From positions 1 to 64,000 of the forward strand of contig CAVQGY010000002.1 in assembly GCA_963712165.1 (NCBI GenBank): a stretch of DNA of 64,000 nt, in the 5' to 3' direction. This document shows positions 8,256 through 15,875 of the stretch, one piece after another. The notes below the pieces were generated by a model. That model had not been told where the DNA came from. It was given only the letters and a program-made list of their open reading frames with translations, and searched no databases. Every line of letters begins with the position of its first letter. Positions within the stretch are counted from its first letter, which is position 1. Made by a program: the position numbers and the translations under genes. This DNA comes from B10-G9 sp963712165. GTDB lineage: Bacteria > Chloroflexota > Anaerolineae > Anaerolineales > UBA11858.

Positions 8256-10691
8256 ATGCGCCCTCGCTGGCGAAAAGTAATTTCCGATCTGATCGATAAT
8301 AAGGTCCGCACCCTCCTGGTGGTGCTGTCTATCGCTGTGGGCGTCTTTGCCATCGGCGTTTTGTCCGGCACCTATGTCATCATCTCCCAGGACCTGGGCC
8401 TGACCTACGCCGCGAATAACCCCTCCAATATGGAACTCCGCCTGGATGAGTTCGACCAGAGTTTGTTGCATACTGTCGAGAACTTTGACGGGATCAAGGA
8501 AGTGGAAGCCCGGCGGGTCTTCACCCTCCAGGTCCGCCCCCAGGGAAAGGTTAAATGGACCGCAATTGACGTTGTGGCCCTGGAGAGTTTTGAGGATAAC
8601 CAGGTCAATCTGCTCGTTCCGATCAGCGGAGAGGCCATACCCGGGAAAGAACAGATCCTGCTGGAAAGGGATGTGCTGGATGAATTGAAGATCGCTCCCG
8701 GGGAAACCCTGGAGATCCGCCTGCGGGATGAAACGGTCAAGGAGGTCCAGGTTGCTGGCGTAGTGCTGGATTCCTCCACCGGGGCGATCGATTTTCTCTC
8801 TCCACCCCTGGCTTATATCGAGATGGATGAGCTGAATTTCTATAATGAACCCGATCTCTACAACCGCCTCTTCGCCACAGTGGAAGTCGCTGGCCAGGAT
8901 GATGATGAACATATCCGGTCTGTGATGGCTGACTTGACCGAGAAGATCGAAAAGAATAATTACTACGTCTACCGCTCCTTCCGATCCCTGACCCATCAGC
9001 ATCCCCTCGAACCCACCATCAATGCTGTGCTGGGCATCCTGATGGCCCTGGGCGTGCTGATCGTCTTCCTGTCCAGCTCACTGATCGCCAACACCCTCAG
9101 TGCCCTGCTCAAACAGCACCTGAGGCACATCGGGGTCATGAAACTGATCGGGGGCCAGAACCAGATCATCTTCCGCATGTACCTTGTGCTGCTCTTGATT
9201 TTCGGCACCTTATCACTGGTGATCGCGGTGCCCGCCGGCGGACAGGGGGCCTACTCCCTGGCTCTATTCGTCGCTGACCAGATGGGTTTTACCCTGCTGG
9301 GTTACCGTTTTGTGCCCCTGGCCCTGGCTCTCCAGGTAGCTGTGGGTATCCTGGTGCCCCTGGTGGCTGGCTTTGTGCCTGTTATCAGTGGTTCCCGGGT
9401 CACTGTCCAGAAAGCCCTGGATGGCAATGGGACCCGGGGTGGTGAGGTATCTGATTCGGAAGGAAAAGGGGGAAGTTCCCGATTTGAGGGGTTCCAGCTC
9501 AAAGCCACCCGGGCCCTGGCAGACCGGGGAATTCGCATTCCCCGCCAGCTGTTGATCTCCCTCCGTAATACCTTCCGCCAGCGGGGCCGCCTGGCCCTGA
9601 CCCTCTTCACCTTGACCATGGGTGGAGCCATCTTCATCTCGGTCTTCAATGTCCGGGTCACCCTCTTCGATTATGTCCAGAATATAGGCAATTATTTCCT
9701 GGCGGATGTCACCATGGATTTTGAAAAGCCCTACCGCCTGAGCGAGATCGAGGCCTACGCCTACCAAGATCCCCGCGTGACCCACGTGGAAGGCTGGACC
9801 TTCGCCTCCTCGGAGATCCTTAATCCTGATGGATCGACTGCGGATAATATCAGCATCCTGGCCCCTCCGGCTGACAGCGATCTGGTCTACCCCTTGCTGG
9901 TGGAGGGCCGCTGGATCCAGCCCGGAGATGAACGAAAACTTGCCATCAGCGAAGGCATCTACGATTATTATCCCGATCTGGAGATCGGGGATAGTATCCC
10001 CCTCAAATTCAAGGGCAAAGAACAGAGTTGGGAAGTGGTGGGTGTTTTCAAATTCATCGGATTGGAAGGGGTGATCGCCTACACACCTTATGACTATATA
10101 TCCCGGGAGCAGAACCTGGCCAACCGCTCCTTCTCCTACCGCTTCGTGACGGATAATCACGACCGGGCCTACCAGAACAGGATGGCCGAAGAGCTGGACG
10201 CCTATTTCCGCGACCAGGGATTTCGGGTCCAGCAGGCCACTCCGGGGCTGTCCTCCCTGGACAAAGCCGCCGAAAGCCTGGACATCCTGATCACCTTCCT
10301 GCTGATCATGGCCCTACTGACTGCCACGGTGGGATCGATGGGCCTGACCGGCACCATGAGCATGAATGTGCTCGAGCGCACCCGTGAGATCGGGATCATG
10401 CGCTCCATCGGCGCCACCAACCGGGAGATCATCCGCATGGTGATCGTGGAAGGCATGTTGATCGGGTTGATCTCTTTCGGCCTGGCCATCCTGATGGCTG
10501 TGCCCTTTACTTATTTGCTGTCCGCTATCGTCAGCAACGCGGTATTTGCCACCCCGATCGCGGTCGAGTTCACCTACCTGGGATACGTGATCTGGCTGGG
10601 ATTGGTAGTGCTGCTTTCCTCCCTGGCCAGCCTGCTGCCCGCCCGCAACGCGGCCCGGCTGACCATTCGCGAGGTCCTGGCATATGAATAA
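8256..10691 (+). CDS. FtsX/MacB-type ABC transporter permease
   Basis: Inner-membrane permease of 811 residues. It has a first transmembrane helix at about 15-37, a periplasmic MacB-type domain, a cluster of helices around 250-400, then a second half beginning RQLLISLRNTFRQRGRLALT with the same order: helix, extracytoplasmic domain, and three helices at about 680-805. This is a duplicated FtsX arrangement in one chain, as in the large permeases of MacB-like systems with two FtsX domains. The conserved MNVLERTREIGIMRSIGAT segment precedes the last helices and is the usual ATPase-coupling region. It follows the fused ATPase by 18 bases and precedes the adaptor gene. Confidence 0.9.
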   Translation: MRPRWRKVISDLIDNKVRTLLVVLSIAVGVFAIGVLSGTYVIISQDLGLTYAANNPSNMELRLDEFDQSLLHTVENFDGIKEVEARRVFTLQVRPQGKVKWTAIDVVALESFEDNQVNLLVPISGEAIPGKEQILLERDVLDELKIAPGETLEIRLRDETVKEVQVAGVVLDSSTGAIDFLSPPLAYIEMDELNFYNEPDLYNRLFATVEVAGQDDDEHIRSVMADLTEKIEKNNYYVYRSFRSLTHQHPLEPTINAVLGILMALGVLIVFLSSSLIANTLSALLKQHLRHIGVMKLIGGQNQIIFRMYLVLLLIFGTLSLVIAVPAGGQGAYSLALFVADQMGFTLLGYRFVPLALALQVAVGILVPLVAGFVPVISGSRVTVQKALDGNGTRGGEVSDSEGKGGSSRFEGFQLKATRALADRGIRIPRQLLISLRNTFRQRGRLALTLFTLTMGGAIFISVFNVRVTLFDYVQNIGNYFLADVTMDFEKPYRLSEIEAYAYQDPRVTHVEGWTFASSEILNPDGSTADNISILAPPADSDLVYPLLVEGRWIQPGDERKLAISEGIYDYYPDLEIGDSIPLKFKGKEQSWEVVGVFKFIGLEGVIAYTPYDYISREQNLANRSFSYRFVTDNHDRAYQNRMAEELDAYFRDQGFRVQQATPGLSSLDKAAESLDILITFLLIMALLTATVGSMGLTGTMSMNVLERTREIGIMRSIGATNREIIRMVIVEGMLIGLISFGLAILMAVPFTYLLSAIVSNAVFATPIAVEFTYLGYVIWLGLVVLLSSLASLLPARNAARLTIREVLAYE

Positions 10692-10735
10692 TCCATTTTA
10701 CTTTTAGTTATCGAGATCCAAAAAAGGACAAGACT

Positions 10736-11899
10736 ATGAAAACAAAAAAGACCATTATCTTCCTGGGACTAAGCCTGATCACCATCTTGGCTCTCAGCGC
10801 CTGTGGGGCCGAAGAGACACCTACCCCGGTCGTGGAAGTCAACCCGGGACTGGATTATGTCATCGCTGAAGGCCATATCCTCCCCCTCCAGCAGAGCTGG
10901 CTGACCTTCGCCGCCCCGGGCAGGGTAGAAGAGATCCTGGTCGAGGAGGGTGACCAGGTCAGAGTGGACCAGGTCCTGGCCAGGCTGGGAGATCAAGAAA
11001 GTGCTCGAGCCGGCGTACAGGCTGCTGAGCTGGAACTGCTTATCGCCCGGCAGGCCTTGGATGCTTTCACCCGCACCTCAGGTCTATCGGCTGCCCAGGC
11101 TTGGAGTGCTTATCAGGATGCCCAAATCCTGCGAGCACAGCTGGAAACAGTCTGGGAAAAACTCGACCTGGAAAAACTGGAAGAAGATATCGACGATGCT
11201 CGGGTCGAGGTCCTTGACCGGGAGGAAGACCTCGAGGAAGCTGAGGATGAATGGGAGAAATACCTGGACGTCGACGAGGACAATGCCTCTCGAAAAGCTG
11301 CAGAGGACGATCTCGAAGATGCCCGGGAAGATCTCAGTCAGGCTCAGCGTGAACTGGAAGAAGCTCAACGGGCAATCGACGGACCCCGAGCGGCTCTGGA
11401 TACCGCGCAGGCAGGGGAAGCTGAAGCTTTCCGTGTCTATGAGATGTGGTCAGAAGGTGGGTTTGATATTGATCAGAAAGCCATCCTGGAAGGTCGGGTG
11501 GCCGCTGCGAGAGCCGGTCTGGCTGCAGCCCGCAAAGCCCTGGATGGTTACAACATCAAGGCACCCTTTAGCGGCACTGTAACCGATTTCTATCTTGAAG
11601 TGGGACAACTGGTCGGACCGGAGGTCCCTGCCGCTCAGCTGGCCGATCTGAGCCAATTCCAGATCAAAACCAGCGATCTGACCGAGTTGGAAGTGGTCAA
11701 GATCCATGAGGGGCAAACAGTGGAAATTGTGCCCGATGCCCTGCCAGAAACCACTTTACTGGGGACAGTGGAGCGGATCGGCCAGTCCTTCACCACCCAG
11801 GCTGGGGATATCCTTTACACTGTCACCATCAGTCTGGACGAAAGCGACCCTGCCCTGCGCTGGGGCATGACCGTGGAGCTGACCTTCCTGGCTGAGTGA
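10736..11899 (+). CDS. HlyD/MacA-like periplasmic adaptor lipoprotein
   Basis: Membrane-fusion-type adaptor of 387 residues. The signal peptide ends in lipobox LSAC. A lipoyl-like half (GRVEEILVEEGDQVRVDQVL) is followed by a long charged alpha-helical coiled coil (about 110-265, rich in E, D, R and A heptads). The second lipoyl half is NIKAPFSGTVTDFYLEVGQL, then a beta-barrel region. The partition is that of MacA/HlyD proteins. As last gene of the operon it should connect the FtsX-type permease to the cell exterior. In a cell with one membrane it would act as an extracytoplasmic substrate funnel. A GGGCGACGC palindrome followed by TTTT lies 75 bases downstream and may terminate transcription. 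Confidence 0.9.
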   Translation: MKTKKTIIFLGLSLITILALSACGAEETPTPVVEVNPGLDYVIAEGHILPLQQSWLTFAAPGRVEEILVEEGDQVRVDQVLARLGDQESARAGVQAAELELLIARQALDAFTRTSGLSAAQAWSAYQDAQILRAQLETVWEKLDLEKLEEDIDDARVEVLDREEDLEEAEDEWEKYLDVDEDNASRKAAEDDLEDAREDLSQAQRELEEAQRAIDGPRAALDTAQAGEAEAFRVYEMWSEGGFDIDQKAILEGRVAAARAGLAAARKALDGYNIKAPFSGTVTDFYLEVGQLVGPEVPAAQLADLSQFQIKTSDLTELEVVKIHEGQTVEIVPDALPETTLLGTVERIGQSFTTQAGDILYTVTISLDESDPALRWGMTVELTFLAE

Positions 11900-11950
11900 G
11901 CGCTGCGCGCTCGACCGAGGACGGGGGCGAAGCTTCGCTTCACGACCGGG
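11896..11950. repeat. Variable-stem hairpins after the adaptor gene
   Basis: GAGCGC-TGC-GCGCTC overlaps the stop codon region of the adaptor gene, followed by GACCGAGGACGGGGGC, then GAAGC-TTC-GCTTC and GACCGGG. This is the reverse orientation of the CCCGGTC family. Confidence 0.75.
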
Positions 11951-11974
11951 AAAAACCTAGATAAATTATTGTAG

Positions 11975-11995
11975 GGGCGACGCGGTGCGTCGCCC
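11975..11995. repeat. GGGCGACNN 9-3-9 palindrome
   Basis: Perfect nine-base arms GGGCGACGC / GCGTCGCCC with loop GGT, preceded by GTAG and followed by TTTTA. On the plus strand it has the form of a terminator for the efflux operon. Confidence 0.8.
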
Positions 11996-12137
11996 TTTTA
12001 CTTTAAGGAGATTGCCACGGGTGCTTCGCACCCTCGCAATGACAGATTAGTTGTCCCGGTCGGGCAAGCAGTGCCCCCCGGTCACTCTGTGGTGGTCTCT
12101 TCATGGCGGTCCTTCAAAACGAAGTTACCACGTCACT

Positions 12138-12262
12138 CATTCACCCTCGGCTAAACCCGGGGGCTAGTTCACTACAAACCTCCCTGAAGGGAGGTTTCCC
12201 TAGAAACCTCGCTTGAGCGGGGTTTGCTTCGATTCAGCCCATGGGTTTAGCCATGGGTAGGT
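12138..12262. repeat. Multi-hairpin repeat, copy b
   Basis: Same order as copy a: CTCGGCTAAACCCGGGG, AAACCTCCCTGAAGGGAGGTTT-type, AAACCTCGCTTGAGCGGGGTTT-type, then CAGCCCATGGGTTTAGCCATGGG-type. Inner stems are kept with compensating changes relative to the other copies. Confidence 0.85.
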
Positions 12263-12338
12263 AAAAAAGTCGGATAATCATATGATGAGATTGCCGCATC
12301 GATCCTCCGCAACAATCAGGATCTCCTCGCTATGTCAA

Positions 12339-12385
12339 ACGGGCGACCCTCCCTCGTTTTACTCGGGCAGGACCGGGTCGCCCCT
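12339..12385. repeat. GGGCGACCC palindrome with enlarged loop
   Basis: Arms GGGCGACCC and GGGTCGCCC, followed by CTAC, are separated by about 27 bases instead of three. A member of the 9-3-9 family with an insertion in the loop. Confidence 0.7.
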
Positions 12386-12419
12386 ACACCAGAATCGTTT
12401 TCCATCCTATATTACTCGT

Positions 12420-13040
12420 CTCAACTTCCCGGTCGGGCATGCAATGCCCCCCGGTCTCTTCACCCCAGTCCTCTCGGAAAGGCCTGCATATAGTGTCCGC
12501 GATTGGGGACACTCGGCCGAAGCGTAAGCGCAGGCCCTCCTAAGGACTTCAGCCCATTTTAGACATACTCCACCCCCTGGTCGTTCGCGCAGCGAAGCTT
12601 TTCCGGTCTCATCAATCCTGTCGGGCATGCAATGCCCCCCGGTCATTTGCGTAGCAAATACCCGGTCCGTCGTTCACGCAGCGAAGCTTTTTCGGTCTCT
12701 TCACCCCGGTCGTTCGTCCTTCAGTTCAGTTCCTTCGCTTCTCTCAGGACAGGCAGGACAGGCTCCCACATCACCCACCCGGATAAATCCGGGCTATTAC
12801 TACAAACCTCCCTTCGGGGAGGTTGCAACAAACGAGCCACTCAAACAATCAAAACCTTGAGACTGCCACCATTTGAGAAGAGATCCGGTCCTGCAGACCG
12901 AGATTTCCGGGTCGGATTCCCTCCGATCATCTTCCTCACAATGACAGATTGGTTGTCCCGGTCAGGCACGCAGTGCCTCCCGGTCTCTTCATCCCGGTCG
13001 TTCGCAAAGCGAACATCCCGTCGCTCGCGCAGCGAGCCTT
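12420..13040. repeat. Dense array of variable-stem hairpins
   Basis: At least eight hairpins between CCGGTC boxes. They include GGGCAT-GCA-ATGCCC (12435-12449 and 12623-12637), ATTTGC-GTA-GCAAAT (12645-12659), AGGCAC-GCA-GTGCCT (12964-12978), GTTCGC-AAA-GCGAAC (13000-13014) and GCTCGC-GCA-GCGAGC (13023-13037). Stem sequence varies but pairing is preserved. Short open frames through it look like shadows of the repeats. A partial multi-hairpin repeat interrupts the array. Confidence 0.85.
12771..12832. repeat. Multi-hairpin repeat, partial copy c
   Basis: Only the first two hairpins of the family are present: CCCGGATAAATCCGGG and AACCTCCCTTCGGGGAGGTT. The third and fourth are missing. Confidence 0.75.
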
Positions 13041-13047
13041 AAAGAAC

Positions 13048-13074
13048 TCGAGCCCCACTTTTCAGTGGAGCTCG
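13048..13074 (-). terminator. Inverted repeat downstream of the Flp pilin gene
   Basis: TCGAGC(C)CCACT pairs with AGTGGAGCTCGA around a TTTTC loop. It lies about 50 bases beyond the pilin stop on the minus strand. There is no strong T-run, so the terminator role is tentative. Confidence 0.4.
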
Positions 13075-13124
13075 ATGTATGTGACAAAAGAGGCGGTCAC
13101 TCGCCTTGAACCACTCAGGTTCGA

Positions 13125-13271
13125 TTAGATGTTCTGAACGATATTGCTGAAGATGTTGCCAATGGCGGGGCCAAGCAGGGACAGAATAACGATCACAACA
13201 ACGGCGACCAGAACGAGGATCAAAGCGTATTCTACCAATCCCTGGCCTTTTTCTTTCTGCGCGTACAACAT
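13125..13271 (-). CDS. Flp/Fap-type pilin precursor
   Basis: 48-residue type IVb pilin. The sequence has a short basic leader (MLYAQKEKGQ), then G-LVEYALILVLVAVVVIVI, the hallmark Flp cleavage region with Glu at position +5 and a hydrophobic helix, ending GPAIGNIFSNIVQNI. The ATG at 13271 is chosen because AAAGGAG lies eight bases upstream; the longer frame has no such signal. No tad secretion genes, prepilin peptidase or pseudopilin genes occur in this window, so the assembly machinery must be elsewhere. A stand-alone gene surrounded by repeats. Confidence 0.9.
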   Translation of the reverse strand: MLYAQKEKGQGLVEYALILVLVAVVVIVILSLLGPAIGNIFSNIVQNI

Positions 13272-13494
13272 GGTGTTTCTCCTTTCCGAAAATGGAATAT
13301 GTCTGCGTGCGTCTCTGCGCACAAATAATCTACTATCTATCATACCAAGGACACCCTTGATTACTAGACAGCTCAACTTACAATTATGCAAGTTTTAGAC
13401 CATAGTTTTCCATTTTTTGGGGTTATTCTCGGCCGGGACAGGTATTTCACCCTTTAAATCGGGAAAATTACCTAAGATTATCCCTGAAAGTAAC

Positions 13495-13560
13495 ATATGA
13501 CCGGAGGGCCGCGTAGCGGCCCGACCGCAGACGGGGGCGGGCTACGCCCGCGACCGGGAC
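13495..13560. repeat. Variable-stem hairpins with long stems
   Basis: GGGCCGC-GTA-GCGGCCC (13506-13522) and GCGGGC-TAC-GCCCGC (13537-13551), separated by CGACCGCAGACGG and ended by GACCGGG. Best examples of perfect variable stems with three-base loops. Confidence 0.85.
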
Positions 13561-13610
13561 AAACAAGGGACCCTCTTGAGAAACGATCCTGTGGATTATA
13601 TACTTGGATT

Positions 13611-13970
13611 ATGGGGGAGTACAAATTCCAGTCTTTGCTGGTCTACCAACTATCTATTGAGTATATCGATCAGGTTTATAAGCTCACCAAGCAATTGCCA
13701 GCTGATGAAAGATTCAACTTGAGTTCTCAATTGATCCGGGCTGCTACTTCCATTGCATTGAATGTTGCCGAAGGATCATCTGGACAAACCGACAAAGAAC
13801 AAGCCCGTTTTCTGGGTTTAGCGATCCGCTCCAATATCGAGACCGTTGCCTGTCTAGATTTGATCGAACGAAGAGCTTATATCCCCAGCCAGGAATTGCT
13901 TTGTGCGAAAACTTCAGGTAGAACCTTATTTACCAAGCTCACAAAATTCCAGAAAGCCTTACGAGTTTAG
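13611..13970 (+). CDS. Four-helix-bundle protein (S23/IVP family)
   Basis: 119-residue protein of the family first known from 23S rRNA intervening sequences. Diagnostic features are the N-terminal ..LLVYQLSIEYIDQVYKLT helix, then SSQLIRAATSIALNVAEGSS, followed by the EQARFLGLAIRS helix and a C-terminal KLTKFQKALR. The start at ATG 13611 gives the normal family length. Function is unknown; most copies, like this one, are not inside rRNA and often lie in repeat-rich intergenic regions. Flanked on both sides by repeat families, with no operon partner. Confidence 0.88.
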   Translation: MGEYKFQSLLVYQLSIEYIDQVYKLTKQLPADERFNLSSQLIRAATSIALNVAEGSSGQTDKEQARFLGLAIRSNIETVACLDLIERRAYIPSQELLCAKTSGRTLFTKLTKFQKALRV

Positions 13971-14071
13971 AACAACTAAACCGGTCATGAGCAAAGCGAT
14001 ATCCCGGTCTTTCTACACCGTCATGAGCCCTTCGATCCACTCAAGACAGACTCTAACCAGGTTGTACTTTG

Positions 14072-14284
14072 TTGCAGTCGAAAAGGCGGTTATGACTGGA
14101 TTCGCCATTTCGTCTGCGCTCCATCCTCTGGATGTCGCTCCGCTCAATGAGCTGCGTTTGCTGATCAATGAAAAAAAATCAGCTCTCAGAGCGGAGGTCC
14201 TGAGGATATCCGAAGGGCCGTAGACGAAGAGGCGGCGATAAGTAATCTTGCTATTCTGTAGATGTCGCTCCGCTTAATGAGCTG
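14072..14284. repeat. ~146-bp inverted-repeat element, 1.5 copies
   Basis: Same organisation as 5266-5502: two CTCCGCT(C/T)AATGAGCTG ends around a CAGCTCTCAGAGCGGAG end, with the ATCAATGAAAAAAAATC spacer between. Internal arms CGTCTGCG / GTAGACGAAGAGGCG. Confidence 0.8.
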
Positions 14285-14307
14285 CATATCCCTTGAAAAT
14301 GATAAAA

Positions 14308-14553
14308 GGGCGACCCTCCCTTATTCAATCCTCGGGACATGGCCGGTTCGCCCCATCACCCGAACTATTTCTCGTCCTACGTTAAAGATCTCTATTCCCC
14401 CGTCATTCGCGAAGCGAACATCCCGTCTCTTTACCCCGGTCATTTGCCCTTCTTTCCGCTCAGGACAGGCTCCGCAAATACCCGGTCCTTCACCCTTCAG
14501 GGCAGATGCAGCGGAGATTCAATTTTCAATTTTTAATCTTCAATTTTTAATTG
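14308..14553. repeat. Mixed short repeats before the 14.6-kb lipoprotein
   Basis: A degenerate GGGCGACC palindrome (14308-14353), ATTCGC-GAA-GCGAAC (about 14404-14420), then ATTTGC...GCAAAT (about 14445-14485) whose loop holds some 26 extra bases. It ends in a TCAATTTTTAAT motif run (14518-14553) also seen near 23900 and 42050. Confidence 0.65.
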
Positions 14554-14607
14554 CTTATTCCCTCAAAAAAAATGGTATAACAAAAGTACCATCCCCAGGA
14601 GGTGCAT

Positions 14608-15861
14608 GTGACACGCAAAAAAGTCTCACCCCCTCATCACAAGTTTCTTCCCTCATTATTTCTCATAATATTCCTCACTTTGACCGGCTGCGGGATTTTC
14701 GACCGGACCGAGACGGCCGAACCCGACGAAATGCCCATGTCCCTCGATCAAGCCCTCGAGATCGAATCTCAGGACAGCCGGCCCACAGTGATCGAGGAGC
14801 TTGGTCCCCCGGACGCTTTCTCGATCAAGTTCCAGGAACTGGCCGGCCAATCAGTACGCTGGGAATCCTGGTCCTACTTCGATCTCGGAGCCCAATTCGA
14901 TTTCATTGACGGCGAGTTGATCTGGTCTGTTGAGCTTGAGCCAGTAGCAGACGGTTCGATCTACGCCCACTGGTATGATCCCCTTGAATTCCAGGCCAGG
15001 ATGACCCCCGCCGATATAGCCATTCTCTTCCCGGAAATCGACTTCACGGAGATAGATCTCAGCACCCTGGACGCAGAAGGCACGCGGGTCGTGGCTGGAG
15101 AACAGCTCCTGCTCGGTTTCCAGGACGGCGAATTGGTCTATGTCGAGACCTTCATCCTCAGCCCAGATCCGGATGGGGAGCCCCTGGTGGGTTTACCTGC
15201 TGAAACGGAACAGGAACAACCCTCTCCGGAGCCAACCTCACCGCCCACGTTGGAACCAACCCTGGAACCCACTCCGGAACCGACCGAGGCCCAGCTTTCT
15301 ATTCTTGAAGATGATTTTGAGGGTGATACCGCCCTGGCAATCTCACTCTTTGGAGAAGACTTCATGGAATATGGGGTCATCGATGGCGAGGGTGCTCTCA
15401 CCAGCCATTTCCCTGGCGGCATTCTGGTGGCCTATTATCTGCAGCCAGAGCTGGCGGATTTTATTCTCGAGGTAGACCTGCGCCCCCTTGGGTTTGCAGC
15501 CGGATCTAAGGCCGGGATCCTCTTCCGGTCCGAATATCCTGGCGGCGGCGCGAATTATTATAATATGCTGTCTATTCTGCCCAACGAGGAGAAGATCTCT
15601 TTCCAGGTCTGGCTGGGCGGAGAATGGATCCAGGACCAAACCCGGAACATCCCGGAAGAGTTGATCCCGCCCTACGGGATCTACCGGATGAAAATCGACT
15701 GTCAGGGAGATCAAATCCGGGTCTACCTGGGAGATGAGCTGGCAGCTGAATTCAGCAGCGATCTGATCGTTGATCCCGGGTACTTTGGATTGACCATTCA
15801 ATCATCCCGTGATCCGGAAACCGTCCTCTTTGACAACCTGTCCATCACAGCTCATCCTTAA
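14608..15861 (+). CDS. Lipoprotein with C-terminal LamG/DUF1080-like sandwich domain
   Basis: Secreted lipoprotein of about 417 residues. The GTG at 14608 is chosen since AGGAGG ends five bases upstream; a GTG at 14602 overlaps the ribosome site. The signal peptide ends in lipobox LTGC. Residues about 40-195 form an uncharacterised domain starting with a glimpse of PDAFSIKF and WESWSYFD. A Pro/Glu/Thr linker follows at about 200-230. The C-terminal ~185 residues (FEGDTALAIS.. to ..DPETVLFDNLSI) have the beta-sandwich pattern of LamG or DUF1080 domains (AGSKAGILFRSEY, YRMKIDCQGDQIRVYLGDEL), which often bind carbohydrate. It precedes the FecR-type gene by 14 bases, so the two are probably co-transcribed. 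Confidence 0.75.
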   Translation: MTRKKVSPPHHKFLPSLFLIIFLTLTGCGIFDRTETAEPDEMPMSLDQALEIESQDSRPTVIEELGPPDAFSIKFQELAGQSVRWESWSYFDLGAQFDFIDGELIWSVELEPVADGSIYAHWYDPLEFQARMTPADIAILFPEIDFTEIDLSTLDAEGTRVVAGEQLLLGFQDGELVYVETFILSPDPDGEPLVGLPAETEQEQPSPEPTSPPTLEPTLEPTPEPTEAQLSILEDDFEGDTALAISLFGEDFMEYGVIDGEGALTSHFPGGILVAYYLQPELADFILEVDLRPLGFAAGSKAGILFRSEYPGGGANYYNMLSILPNEEKISFQVWLGGEWIQDQTRNIPEELIPPYGIYRMKIDCQGDQIRVYLGDELAAEFSSDLIVDPGYFGLTIQSSRDPETVLFDNLSITAHP

Positions 15862-15875
15862 ACGAGAGGTAATCC

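Noticed and set aside
12627..13042. Open frames of 77 and 136 codons in the repeat array
   Set aside because: They consist of translated palindromes (Ser/Arg/Pro runs) and lack ribosome sites; the array is non-coding.
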